Notes under the pieces: model-generated | The model's database searches: none | The model's input: the letters and a program-made list of their open reading frames with translations, nothing else | What the model was told of the DNA's origin: nothing | Part shown: in pieces, positions 8,418 through 16,269 of the stretch | Position numbering within the stretch: position 1 is the stretch's first letter | Layout: every line of letters begins with the position of its first letter | Made by a program: the position numbers and the translations under genes | IMG/VR virus record: IMGVR_UViG_3300046517_000953 | Span: 1-41,206 of that record | Origin: a virus | Length of the DNA stretch: 41,206 nt | Reading direction: 5' to 3' (one strand)

Positions 8418-9341
8418 TCAGGCAAACGCCTTCACGCCCGCGCCCGCCAACCCGAACAGACCGGCATTGGTCTGCGACGCGGCGGCGCTCTGGGCCTTGT
8501 AGTTGTCGTTGATGTACTGCGCGATATTCGGGGACGATATCGGCGTGCCTTGGTAGGGCTGGAATTGCGGAATGGTCGCCTGCGCGCCACTCATGAGCGC
8601 GGTCAACTCGTTGATCGGCTGGTTGCGCAGGCCGAAGCTCTCCTGCATCTGCGAGCCACGAAGGTTGTTGTAGTAGGACGACAACGCCTGATCCATGTTG
8701 AACTTCTGGGTCGAGGCGGCATTGTAGGAGCCCTGTGCGGCCCGGGCCTCGTTGCCCGATCCCAAGTAAGCCTGACGCGCCGCTTCAGCCCGGTTATCGT
8801 CGCGCTGCATCTGGTAATTGCCGTAGCCCTGCGAGCCCGGCGATAACCCGCGCGCCGCGAGTTGCGCCTCCTGCGCCTGTTCGGTCGGCGCAACGCTGCG
8901 GTTGTAGCTCGCCATCATCGCCTGTTCGATGGCGGGTCGATCGGTCGGGCTGGTGTCTTGGCGGGTGTCCTGTGTTTGAAGATTAGTTTGCCACGGTTGC
9001 CAGCCCGTGGTGTCCATCGGCGTGCCGAGCGTGTCGCGGATCTTGGCCGATTGCTCGACCGCCGTCGTTCCGAGATTGTATTTGCCTTGGGTCTCTAGGC
9101 CCTGAAGTTTCTGCTGATCCGGCGAAAGCGTCGTGGTGCGCTGATAGCGCGGCGCGTAACCCGAGACGACGCCGTTGGTGTAGATCGGCACCTGCTCGAC
9201 GGCTTGGTAGCTCACCGTGCCGTAGGGATTGACCTCGTTGACGTTGCCGCTGACCGCGTTGTACTGGCTGGTGGCTTGGTTCTGCTGGCCTTGCGCCGCA
9301 GCCGTGGCGTAGGGATTGGGGGCGTCGGGTTGACTGACCAT
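8418..9341 (-). CDS. Putative internal virion protein, Gln/Ala-rich (307 aa)
   Basis: The ATG at 9341 overlaps the TGA of the preceding gene (ATGA), making this the best start, one codon inside a possible TTG. The protein begins MVSQPDAPNPYATAAAQGQQ and is rich in Gln, Ala, Asn and Ser throughout, with predicted long helices (TEQAQEAQLAARGLSPGSQG, then QMQRDDNRAEAARQAYLG). The C-terminus ends in a hydrophobic Ala/Gly segment (AGLFGLAGAGVKAFA). This pattern is common in the smaller ejection proteins of podoviruses infecting proteobacteria. It is followed by the Gly-rich and transglycosylase-like genes. I see no enzymatic motif. Confidence 0.74.
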   Translation of the reverse strand: MVSQPDAPNPYATAAAQGQQNQATSQYNAVSGNVNEVNPYGTVSYQAVEQVPIYTNGVVSGYAPRYQRTTTLSPDQQKLQGLETQGKYNLGTTAVEQSAKIRDTLGTPMDTTGWQPWQTNLQTQDTRQDTSPTDRPAIEQAMMASYNRSVAPTEQAQEAQLAARGLSPGSQGYGNYQMQRDDNRAEAARQAYLGSGNEARAAQGSYNAASTQKFNMDQALSSYYNNLRGSQMQESFGLRNQPINELTALMSGAQATIPQFQPYQGTPISSPNIAQYINDNYKAQSAAASQTNAGLFGLAGAGVKAFA

Positions 9342-9832
9342 CAATGCACCTTTTCGTAGATGTAGGCGGGCAGCGCAGGGCTCGCCTGCACGGTCGGGCC
9401 CTGATATCCGGGAAGATATTTGCAGTCGCCTTTGAGCATGCCGTAAACCATCGTGTCGCGAGTGCCTTCAAGCCCGAGCCGCCGATAGCCCTCGTAGACG
9501 AAACCCATGCGCTGCACCTGCCGCAGCGCCCGGCGGTTGTCCGGCTCGACTTCGGCAGTCAACCGTCGCGCTTGGGAGAATGCCGCCGTGAAGATGGCGC
9601 GCAGAACCCTCCGCGACATGCAGCGAGGGTCAAGGACCAAAATCGTCACCCGGCCCTCGAACCAGAACGGAAACTCGATGGCGAAGATCCCCACGATGTG
9701 ACCTTCGTCATTGCGGGCCCACGCCGAGAACCAGCGCGGGGCCTTGAAGTCGCAGCGGGAGAAATCCACGCGAAGATGCTTGGTGAGTAGATCTTGCGCG
9801 TCTCTCGGGAGATCACCGAACCGGGTTTTCAC
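9341..9832 (-). CDS. GNAT-like acetyltransferase-fold protein in tail module (163 aa)
   Basis: The start is GTG at 9832, overlapping the TGA of the upstream gene as GTGA; no ATG is available until well inside the domain. The fold signature is GNAT-like: beta strands around IVGIFAIEFPFW and VTILVLDPRCMSRRVLRAIF, then ARRLTAEVEPDNRRALRQVQ and RMGFVYEGYRRLGLEG, matching the GNAT C-terminal motif with N-x-x-A, G-F and E-G positions. The acetyl-CoA loop (R/Q-x-x-G-x-G/A) is not obvious, so it may be a structural or degenerate GNAT. GNAT-like proteins at this position, between tail hub and ejection proteins, are known in podoviruses. Substrate cannot be predicted. Confidence 0.78.
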   Translation of the reverse strand: MKTRFGDLPRDAQDLLTKHLRVDFSRCDFKAPRWFSAWARNDEGHIVGIFAIEFPFWFEGRVTILVLDPRCMSRRVLRAIFTAAFSQARRLTAEVEPDNRRALRQVQRMGFVYEGYRRLGLEGTRDTMVYGMLKGDCKYLPGYQGPTVQASPALPAYIYEKVH

Positions 9833-11415
9833 ATCAAGCCTCCCAGTTCGTAGATCACGTCGAGGCCCGAAATCGACAACGTGCAGCCGGAGACGCTGAC
9901 GCGAATACGCGCCGCCCCGACGCGGCCGAGGCCCGTGATGCCCTGCCAGTTCTGCTTGGGCTGGGTGCTCTGCGCCCAGTAGTCCACGTCCCACGTCGCC
10001 GTGTTCCAGACGCCGCCGCCCGTAGGCCCGAGCGTGATTTCAGGCTGGTTGGTCGGCTGCGTATTGTCGTAGTCGACTTCCAGATCCATGAACGGGCGCG
10101 GCAAGCCATCGGTAATGGTGTAGAGCCGCATCATCTTGAAGTTCTTCTTGGCGGCGCTGCGGTAGCTCGACCACGCAAAGCGCACGTCGGCGTTGATCGC
10201 CGCGCCGTTGTCGTTGAGATATTCCGAGCCGCCGAGGTAGATGCCGCCAGTGTCGGTGCCGAAATAAGCGTGGTTGTTGAGCCAGCCCCAGCAGCGCGAC
10301 GGAATGTCGGCCCACTTCATCCAGACGGCTCCGGTCATCAGCCGCACCACCTGCTGGTACTTGCCGCCGCCGAGCGGCATGTTGCAGATCGCGTGGTTGG
10401 TGTGGTGGTTGAGAATGACCTGCCAACCGAAGTCGTCGCGGTGGTTCTTCGACACCCCGTCGAACTCCTGCATGATGCCGAGATCGGACTTGCCGAGCTG
10501 TTCGGTCTCGGCGCGCAGCAACGTCGTCATCGGCACGAAGCCGGTCGAGATCATCAGGTAGAGATCGCCGCCGAAATTGATGAGGCTGTTCTTCGACATT
10601 GGCGCGTCAAAGCGGAACACGCCGACAAGCTGGAAATTGCTGGCGGGATCGACGCCTTGGTAGATCGCGCATTCGCCGTTGGTGGTGAAGATCGCCAGCG
10701 CGTCGTCGAGCCCCGCGCCGCCGTCGATCGACCATGTCGCCATCGCCGCGATGTTGCCGCCGCGCTTGAACAAAGCGTTCAGCGGCAGCAGCAGCAGGGC
10801 CCCGGATTTCTGCTGGACGGGCAGGTAGTACACCGCGAGGTTATCGCTGTCGGCGAACCACAGCCGGTTCATGTGCGAGAGGATCTTGTCGAGCTTCGCC
10901 GGGAGGACCCACGTCGCGCCCGCCGGAGCCGTCACCGCTTCGGCGGCAAACGTGGTGCCATCCCACGAAACGACCCCATCATGGCCGTTGACCATCACGG
11001 TGTAGTCGACGCTGGAGAGGTTGGCGAACGACGTCCATGACCAGTCGTCGCCGCCGTAGGGCCCGGCAGCGATCTGGGCCCCGGCAATGTCGTAGATCTT
11101 TCCGCCCGACGCCGCCGCGAGCTTCTGCGGCGTGCCATAGAACGGGATCAGGGTCGAAATGGGCGTGTTCGCCGCGATCTGCCCCAGCTTGATGTAGCCG
11201 GGCCGCACCGTGATGCGGTCGTCCTCGACGACCCAGTTGGTCAGGATAGAGGCGAGCTGCGGGTCGGCATCGCCGAGTTCGGCGTGGCGAGATAACCCTT
11301 TCAGGGGCGCGCCGACATGCGCCACCCGGGCGGCGGGGCGGCCCTTGTTCAGGGCCCGGGTCGGGGTGCCCCGGGGCTTCTTCAGTTCCAGCAATCCCGA
11401 CGGGGTCATTCTCAT
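9829..11415 (-). CDS. Tail hub/tail tube protein, beta-propeller-like (528 aa)
   Basis: Long beta-rich protein with repeated blade-like segments such as TLIPFYGTPQKLAAASGGKI, SSVDYTVMVNGHDGVVSWDG and DALAIFTTNGECAIYQGVDP, reminiscent of the podoviral tail hub (P22 gp10-like packaged-DNA stabilisation) proteins. It probably plugs and extends the portal and anchors the fibres or the needle. ATG 11415 overlaps the stop of the 140-residue connector gene by ATGA, and its own stop overlaps the GTG of the GNAT-like gene. Length and gene order (connector, hub, then ejection proteins) support the call; the precise equivalence to gp10 is an inference. Confidence 0.8.
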   Translation of the reverse strand: MRMTPSGLLELKKPRGTPTRALNKGRPAARVAHVGAPLKGLSRHAELGDADPQLASILTNWVVEDDRITVRPGYIKLGQIAANTPISTLIPFYGTPQKLAAASGGKIYDIAGAQIAAGPYGGDDWSWTSFANLSSVDYTVMVNGHDGVVSWDGTTFAAEAVTAPAGATWVLPAKLDKILSHMNRLWFADSDNLAVYYLPVQQKSGALLLLPLNALFKRGGNIAAMATWSIDGGAGLDDALAIFTTNGECAIYQGVDPASNFQLVGVFRFDAPMSKNSLINFGGDLYLMISTGFVPMTTLLRAETEQLGKSDLGIMQEFDGVSKNHRDDFGWQVILNHHTNHAICNMPLGGGKYQQVVRLMTGAVWMKWADIPSRCWGWLNNHAYFGTDTGGIYLGGSEYLNDNGAAINADVRFAWSSYRSAAKKNFKMMRLYTITDGLPRPFMDLEVDYDNTQPTNQPEITLGPTGGGVWNTATWDVDYWAQSTQPKQNWQGITGLGRVGAARIRVSVSGCTLSISGLDVIYELGGLM

Positions 11416-11834
11416 TGCACGCGCCCCGGATCGACGTTGAGATCTATCACGGGCGCGTTGCGGCCCGCGATCTTGTTGAGCCGGGAAATGAAGTCGCGCT
11501 GTTCCTCGCCGTATTCGAGCCCCTTGGCTTTCAGGAAACGATATTTGAGCCCGTTCACGGTGAGGCGGGGATCGAACAGGATGATATCGGTGTCCGACGT
11601 CGGCCGCGATTTTCTGACAACGAGCCCGCTGTCGATCAGCCAGTTGCCGTCGCCGAGCTGATCGCGATACGGCGGGTCAATCAGCAATTCGTCGGCGACG
11701 TTCTGCAACAGCGCCGCCATCTGCGCGATATCCTGATCCGCCGTGCCGACGACGTTGGTCACGGGGGCTTGCACGATGCCGATTTCCAGCGAGGCATCGG
11801 ACACGGCATCGACGATGGTCAGCAGTCTCGGCAT
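11412..11834 (-). CDS. Putative head-tail connector protein (140 aa)
   Basis: Begins MPRLLTIVDAVSDASLEIGI and continues VVGTADQDIAQMAALLQNVA, a helical start typical of small connector or tail-accessory proteins that bind below the portal: N-terminal helix, a D-x-D-x-x-Q-M-x-x-L-L helix, then a beta-rich domain (DTDIILFDPRLTVNGLKYRF) and a C-terminal helix (GEEQRDFISRLNKIAGRNAP). It sits between the 183-residue gene and the tail hub gene, with overlapping stop and start codons on the hub side. The family name is not certain; the role is inferred from order and helical pattern. Confidence 0.72.
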   Translation of the reverse strand: MPRLLTIVDAVSDASLEIGIVQAPVTNVVGTADQDIAQMAALLQNVADELLIDPPYRDQLGDGNWLIDSGLVVRKSRPTSDTDIILFDPRLTVNGLKYRFLKAKGLEYGEEQRDFISRLNKIAGRNAPVIDLNVDPGRVQ

Positions 11835-12386
11835 TTATGCAGCCGCCTTCAGCCGGAGGGTTTCGATCAGGGCTTTCTGCGCGGAGATCGTCGTCAGGGC
11901 CTCGGTGAACTGCTCCTTGACCGCGTCGAGCTGGCCCTGCAAGTCGGTAACGATTTCCTCGTACTGCCCGGCCTTGCCGTGCAGTTCCATCATCTTGACG
12001 GCGCGGTCGGCAATCTCGATGACGTCGGGCGGCATGGTCTTGAGGGCTTCGGCACGCCGCTTCTTGCTGATCTGCTGCGCCAACTGCTCGACGGTGTGGA
12101 TATCGCGCACGGCGCACATCTGAAAAATATGAGGAGGACAAGCAGGCCACAGAGCCAGCGGATAACCGACGATGGTTTTGCGGGCCGCGCAGGTCTTTTG
12201 GTAGAGTTCATAGGGCCCGGGGTGGTCGTCGATATCGACTTCATCGGCCACGCGGTCGATCCCGAGATAAGGCGGGCGGTCCATTCGCACGCGAACGATC
12301 TCGCGGTACAGCGGCATGCCGTCGGGGCCGTTGCCGTCGCGCTCCCAGCCGGAATAGAATTTCACTAAAGTCGGTGTATCGCTCAT
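11835..12386 (-). CDS. Hypothetical protein with C-terminal coiled coil, downstream of capsid (183 aa)
   Basis: Begins MSDTPTLVKFYSGWERDGNG and contains RVRMDRPPYLGIDRVADEVD and a Trp/Cys-containing region (YPLALWPACPPHIFQMCAVRD). From about residue 125 it is helical with heptad features (YEEIVTDLQGQLDAVKEQFT). A GAGGAG ribosome site precedes the ATG. It is the first gene after the hairpin terminator behind the capsid gene, so its expression may be set below that of capsid. It may be a head-completion or capsid-associated protein; I do not recognise a family. Confidence 0.72.
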   Translation of the reverse strand: MSDTPTLVKFYSGWERDGNGPDGMPLYREIVRVRMDRPPYLGIDRVADEVDIDDHPGPYELYQKTCAARKTIVGYPLALWPACPPHIFQMCAVRDIHTVEQLAQQISKKRRAEALKTMPPDVIEIADRAVKMMELHGKAGQYEEIVTDLQGQLDAVKEQFTEALTTISAQKALIETLRLKAAA

Positions 12387-12410
12387 GGTCGCTCCTCGGG
12401 GAGCGCGGGG

Positions 12411-12450
12411 AAAAACGGCGGCCGTGCTCCCCGCAAGTCGGCCGCCGTTT
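12411..12450 (-). terminator. Intrinsic terminator behind the major capsid gene
   Basis: A perfect 12-bp inverted repeat (12413-12424 with 12439-12450) and a 14-base loop lie just after the capsid stop codon. On the minus strand the stem is followed by five U residues (the A-run at 12411-12415). It would partly terminate late transcription, giving more capsid than tail mRNA. Confidence 0.82.
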
Positions 12451-12460
12451 AACGATGCAG

Positions 12461-13414
12461 TTAGGTACCCGTTGCCGTGAGCCTGCCCTGCATCGAGCGG
12501 TTGGACAGCGTCAGCGCACCCATGAACGCCATGTGGCGGGTGACGGCATCCATGTCGGGCGATTGATCGGGCAGATCGAGGGCTTCGAAGTTACGGCCCG
12601 AGTAGATCTCGAACTTCATGTACTTGGTGTTCAGATAGTAGGCCCCGGTGATGCCGGTGGCCGCGCCGTCGAACACCAAAGGCGCGCTCTTGTACTTCAG
12701 CGTCTCGAAGCCGAGAGATCCCAGTTTGGCGTCGGCATAGCGTTGGTTCTCCTGAAGGCCGCTTTCATAGGTCGAATAGATTTCGCCATCGGCGACGATC
12801 AGGTCAGGCTTCTCGGCACCACGAATGAGTTTCATCCACAGCGCGTTCATGCCTGCCTTCAGCGCCGGATATTGTAGACCTGTTGCACGCGCTACAGCTT
12901 GGAACTGGTTCTTCCAGAAGATCCAAGTGCCCGCGTCGATGCCGCCGACGATGCCGAGGCCGTCAACAGTGACGAAGGCCTTGAGGCCCGCGAAGGATTT
13001 CGCAACGGTGCCATCGCCATAAACGGCTTTGGTGATGTTGTTCTTCATGGTGCTCTCGGCGTTGTCGAGCTTGCCCTCCAGAAGATTGAGGATGCGCTCC
13101 CGCGAGCGGTTCTTGGCCAGATCAGGGCCCGAGAGGGTCACGGAGGCCACGGCGTTCGCCGGGTCATAATGAGCCTCGGAGATTGTATCCTTGGTGGCTC
13201 GCGAGAGCAGTTCGGTTCCGAGGTACCACGCAAAGGTTTCCTCGGCGTAGGTCAGCGGGCAGGAAATCTGCTTGCCGCCTTCGATGACGCGGACGCGGTT
13301 GCCCTCGCGCAGAAGCGCGGTAACGGCGTTACTGTTGGAGACGTTATCGGCGAACTGCTTGTGGTAGTTGTTGATCGTGGTCGCGACGAGCATGGAGACT
13401 GTCGGGTCGGCCAT
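12461..13414 (-). CDS. Major capsid protein (317 aa)
   Basis: The N-terminus (MADPTVSMLVATTINNYHKQ, then FADNVSNSNAVTALLREGNR) is a recognised start of HK97-fold major capsid proteins of this podovirus-like group. The middle includes IEGGKQISCPLTYAEETFAW and ISEAHYDPANAVASVTLSGP, and the C-terminal third has the P-domain-like beta segments with PDQSPDMDAVTRHMAFMGAL. It is encoded directly after the scaffold gene, with an AGGAG ribosome site 8 bases from ATG, and is followed by a strong terminator, as expected for the most abundant virion protein. Length is normal for capsids lacking an N-terminal delta domain. I see no protease gene, consistent with a separate scaffold. Confidence 0.93.
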   Translation of the reverse strand: MADPTVSMLVATTINNYHKQFADNVSNSNAVTALLREGNRVRVIEGGKQISCPLTYAEETFAWYLGTELLSRATKDTISEAHYDPANAVASVTLSGPDLAKNRSRERILNLLEGKLDNAESTMKNNITKAVYGDGTVAKSFAGLKAFVTVDGLGIVGGIDAGTWIFWKNQFQAVARATGLQYPALKAGMNALWMKLIRGAEKPDLIVADGEIYSTYESGLQENQRYADAKLGSLGFETLKYKSAPLVFDGAATGITGAYYLNTKYMKFEIYSGRNFEALDLPDQSPDMDAVTRHMAFMGALTLSNRSMQGRLTATGT

Positions 13415-13431
13415 ATGGCACTCCTATGAGG

Positions 13432-14640
13432 TTAAAACCCGACCTCATCGGCAGACCGCTCGATCGCATCTCGCACGCTACCCTTCGAGGGCCCGTCCGC
13501 GCCGTTGGGCCTCGCGACGGGTGTGGTGACCCCCCGCGTGTTGCCCCGTTGTGCGATCCGGGCCTTGGCGAGGTCATTCTGCGACTGGCTGCGGAATTGC
13601 TCCGCCGCGACCAGTTGCTTCCTGACTTCCGGGTGAGCCCAGCAGGCGGTCTCGTAGGCCTCGGCCAGATTGCGGTTCGGATTGGCCTTGAACAAGTCGA
13701 TGATGAGCGGCAGCACGGCGTCGAAGTGCGGGCGCAAAGGGCGTCCGTCCTTCGACTTTTCGTCCGCGAAACCGTCGATCCCCGTCCTTGCATTCCTGAC
13801 GCCCCATTCAGCACGCGCTTGCTGCTCCGCCTGCTGTCTCTGCTGTAGCTCGCCACGGATGGCGTTGAGTTCGTTCGTCGTCTTGCCGAGGTGATCGGCG
13901 ATGTACTTGACTGCCGGGTCCTTGAGGTCCTCGTCCGAGAGGCCCATCGGGTTCGGCGGCGGCTGGTTCTGTAAGGCGGAAAATATGCGCGCTGGGTCCA
14001 GCCCCATGCGTTGCGTCAGGTTGACCAGCAGCTTGAAACGGTCCTGCTGGTCCGGCGAGGTGCCCATCTTGTGCCAAGTCGCCCACTCATGGATCGCTTG
14101 CACCGGATGGACGCCCGCCTGCTTCAGCGACGCCACGATCTGCGGGTCGTTGAATACTGGCGCAAGCGCCTGCGTGAACTGGACTGCTCCCGCACTCGCC
14201 TGAGATTTGCGCGTGAACTCGGCTTCCATTTCGCCGTGACGCTTCAGGAGGAAGGATTGCCCCTCCGCAGGAAGCTTGGCGAATGTCGCCTTATCTTCCG
14301 CGCTCCAGTGCTCCGGTACCTGATTGCTTCGCGCCGGTTGAACGGCGGCTGGATCAGCGGTCGGTGGCTTCTGGACTTCAATTCTTGGTTTCGGGGCTGG
14401 ATCGAGGGGTTCGATTGCTTCGCCCGGCTGGGGAGCCTCTGATTTGGCGACCCAACGCCCCGACTTATCGCGCGGACGGTCGTCGGATGCAAGGGGTTCT
14501 TCGGCAGCCCCTTCCGTCTCGGGCCCTGACGGGCCCTCCGGGGCTTCGGCACCGGCATCGGCTTCGAGATCGTCGTAAGCCTGCTCGGCAATGTCCCTAA
14601 GGCTCGGCGGTGCTTCGTTTTGCGGATTGTCGACGGGCAT
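13432..14640 (-). CDS. Scaffolding protein (402 aa)
   Basis: ATG 14640 (MPVDNPQNEAPPSLRDIAEQ) is preceded by CAGGAG at ideal spacing; an upstream in-frame extension lacks support. The N-terminal 150 residues are acidic and Pro/Glu/Ala-rich (disordered), the centre has NQVPEHWSAEDKATFAKLPA and EGQSFLLKRHGEMEAEFTRK, a block I associate with phage scaffold-like proteins next to capsid genes, and the C-terminal half is helical and charged. The end (SVRDAIERSADEVGF) may be the capsid-binding tail. Position directly upstream of capsid and acidic, helical composition make scaffold the best call. Its 5' end overlaps the previous gene by 44 bases. Confidence 0.86.
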   Translation of the reverse strand: MPVDNPQNEAPPSLRDIAEQAYDDLEADAGAEAPEGPSGPETEGAAEEPLASDDRPRDKSGRWVAKSEAPQPGEAIEPLDPAPKPRIEVQKPPTADPAAVQPARSNQVPEHWSAEDKATFAKLPAEGQSFLLKRHGEMEAEFTRKSQASAGAVQFTQALAPVFNDPQIVASLKQAGVHPVQAIHEWATWHKMGTSPDQQDRFKLLVNLTQRMGLDPARIFSALQNQPPPNPMGLSDEDLKDPAVKYIADHLGKTTNELNAIRGELQQRQQAEQQARAEWGVRNARTGIDGFADEKSKDGRPLRPHFDAVLPLIIDLFKANPNRNLAEAYETACWAHPEVRKQLVAAEQFRSQSQNDLAKARIAQRGNTRGVTTPVARPNGADGPSKGSVRDAIERSADEVGF

Positions 14641-14872
14641 CTTTGGCTCTCCTGAAGGACGCGGGGGTGTCCCGGGGGTCGTAGCTCCCCGAGGCGTGAA
14701 GGTCGCGGTCGCGCTGGCGATGCGACGAAATCGTGCGGTCGTCGACCGGAGAAGCATAACTCTCGAACGACTGCACGGCGGGGGCCGGAAGATCGGAAGC
14801 CGCATGACCGGAGTTCGCCGGTCTATACTTTTTCTCGATCAACCGACCGCCGTAGAGAACATAGACGGGCAT
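14597..14872 (-). CDS. Small conserved head-operon protein (91 aa)
   Basis: Two starts are possible, GTG 14875 or ATG 14872; I prefer ATG. The protein begins MPVYVLYGGRLIEKKYRP, resembling a family of small phage proteins (YVL-x-x-GR-L-x-x-K) encoded between portal and scaffold. The central part has SYASPVDDRTISSHRQRDRD and GSYDPRDTP, and the C-terminus is basic and Ser/Arg-rich. It overlaps the scaffold start by 44 bases in another frame, unusually long for this operon, so the scaffold ribosome site lies inside this gene. Function is unknown; a head-assembly or accessory role is inferred only from conservation of position. Confidence 0.78.
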   Translation of the reverse strand: MPVYVLYGGRLIEKKYRPANSGHAASDLPAPAVQSFESYASPVDDRTISSHRQRDRDLHASGSYDPRDTPASFRRAKDARRQSAKRSTAEP

Positions 14873-14876
14873 CACG

Positions 14877-15149
14877 CTAGTCCTCGCCGTGGAGAACAGC
14901 CGCCCCCGCCCACATCATGGTTTCTTCGAGCGCGACGAAGGCCTGCGCCATGCGGCGGTTGCCGGGACGCGAGCCTTCAGTCGTGCCGTCCAGCTCATGG
15001 AGGACGAGGCGGAAGGCTTTCTCGGCCTCCTTGAGCTTGGAAAGACGCGCGGTGATAACCGGCGGCAGCAGGTGGCCGGTCCACGGGTTCACGGGGACGC
15101 CGAGGCCCGGCAGGTGCATCTGGTCGTTGGGTCGAAGGCCCGTGCTCAT
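14877..15149 (-). CDS. Acb2/Tad1-like small helical protein, putative cyclic-nucleotide sponge (90 aa)
   Basis: After a 30-residue loop-like N-terminus, residues 34-54 form one helix (ARLSKLKEAEKAFRLVLHEL) and residues 64-86 a second (NRRMAQAFVALEETMMWAGA), separated by a short Gly/Thr/Ser turn. The second helix carries the R-x-x-A-x-A-x-x-x-L-E-E-x-M-M-W-A pattern that I associate with the Acb2/Tad1 helical-hairpin proteins of phages, which bind cyclic oligonucleotide or cADPR-type signals and blunt CBASS or Thoeris defence. It is co-encoded with head genes and its start overlaps the TIG-domain gene stop by ATGA. The family resemblance is by eye; a generic helical head protein remains possible. 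Confidence 0.62.
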   Translation of the reverse strand: MSTGLRPNDQMHLPGLGVPVNPWTGHLLPPVITARLSKLKEAEKAFRLVLHELDGTTEGSRPGNRRMAQAFVALEETMMWAGAAVLHGED

Positions 15150-15745
15150 GTGTACACGAAGTTGTCGGCGGCCCCGGTGATCGCGCTGGAGCCTTTGGGT
15201 GTCGTGACGCGCACGTCGACGGTGCCGACGGCATGCGCGGGCGTGGTTGCGGTGATGGTGTTGGTGTTCACGACGACGACGGCGGTGGCAGCGGTACCGC
15301 CGACGGTGACGCCGGTAGCTCCGGTGAAGCCCGCACCGGAGATCGTGATGGCGGTGCCGCCCGCCGCGAGGCCCGTGCCGGGACTGACATTGGTCACGAT
15401 CGGCGGCGAGGTGGCGTCAGGATAGGGCGCGGAGGGCGCAACAGGGCCCGTGCGCCCCGCTTGGCCCGCATAGGCACCTGTATCCAAACCAAGATCATCG
15501 ACGATCTGGAGCGCGGGGACCATCGCGGCAGCCTTGGCGGATTGCGTCTTGGGCGCGTAGGGCCCGACGGTGACGCCGGAGACGTCCGTCAACGAACTGG
15601 TCGCGGTGGCGATATCTTCCTCGTTGCCGGTGGCTCCGCCCTGCCAGTCCGCGCCTGACGTGTAGCGCGGCTTGGCTTCGTTGGTGGCGTTGGCGCGCGC
15701 CAGCATCGCGTTGGTGATCGGCAGCGGATAACGAACCATCGCCAT
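15146..15745 (-). CDS. Virion protein with C-terminal IPT/TIG Ig-like domain (199 aa)
   Basis: ATG 15745 (MAMVRYPLPITNAMLARANA) overlaps the stop of the 168-residue gene; a GTG one codon upstream is less likely. The first 110 residues are a helical/loop region. Residues about 113-198 show an IPT/TIG immunoglobulin-like fold: PIVTNVSPGTGLAAGGTAIT, ISGAGFTGATGVTVGGTAAT, then NTITATTPAHAVGTVDVRVT, the classic SP-x-x-G-P/A-x-x-G-G-T and G-x-G-F motifs. Ig-like domains on phage heads bind carbohydrates weakly or decorate the capsid. Position between portal-side and scaffold genes suggests capsid decoration. Its stop overlaps the Acb2-like gene start. Confidence 0.82.
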   Translation of the reverse strand: MAMVRYPLPITNAMLARANATNEAKPRYTSGADWQGGATGNEEDIATATSSLTDVSGVTVGPYAPKTQSAKAAAMVPALQIVDDLGLDTGAYAGQAGRTGPVAPSAPYPDATSPPIVTNVSPGTGLAAGGTAITISGAGFTGATGVTVGGTAATAVVVVNTNTITATTPAHAVGTVDVRVTTPKGSSAITGAADNFVYT

Positions 15746-16251
15746 CACGCACCGCCTTTCGGCGGGATCGGATTGCCGAAGGCGTCGGTGTTCGGACGGG
15801 CCGGGCCCTTGCTCTCGCCGGGGGTCACATGGGGCTTGTCGGAAACGCCCTTGATCCCCTGCGAGCGGGTAATGGTTTCTTCCGGCGGCGGCGGATTACC
15901 CTCCGGGTAAGGCGTGCGGGGCCCGATGCCCTGCTCCTCGATGGTCTGGACCGGGCCCGGCGAGACTTCGGCGAGGCTGACGGGGCCGACGCCCGCGCCC
16001 GGCTCTCCGGCAGCGGCGGATTTTTCCTGCTCGGTCATCATGTCGCCGGGCGGGATGGAAAAGGTCGTGGGCGCGTTCGGATCGGGCGAAAGCGTGCGAT
16101 TAGCCGGGTGATTGGGGTCCTGATCGCGGTTGGCGGGCGGCGTGGCTTTCTTGTTGGCCGCGTCGGGGCTGCGCTCGGTCCGGTGTTCTTCGCGGACGCG
16201 TTCGTCACGGCCACGTTCGGCATCGTCACGTTCGGTAGTTGGGTTAGCCAT
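15745..16251 (-). CDS. Hydrophilic, disordered head-operon protein (168 aa)
   Basis: Begins MANPTTERDDAERGRDERVR and is rich in Asp, Glu, Arg, Pro and Asn with almost no hydrophobic core; it looks intrinsically disordered throughout. A GAGGGAG ribosome site precedes ATG. It lies immediately after the portal gene and its TGA overlaps the start of the TIG-domain gene. I do not recognise a family. It may be an assembly helper or a linker that recruits the TIG-domain protein to the head, but only position supports this. Confidence 0.68.
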   Translation of the reverse strand: MANPTTERDDAERGRDERVREEHRTERSPDAANKKATPPANRDQDPNHPANRTLSPDPNAPTTFSIPPGDMMTEQEKSAAAGEPGAGVGPVSLAEVSPGPVQTIEEQGIGPRTPYPEGNPPPPEETITRSQGIKGVSDKPHVTPGESKGPARPNTDAFGNPIPPKGGA

Positions 16252-16269
16252 GACGGTTTTCTCCCTCGG

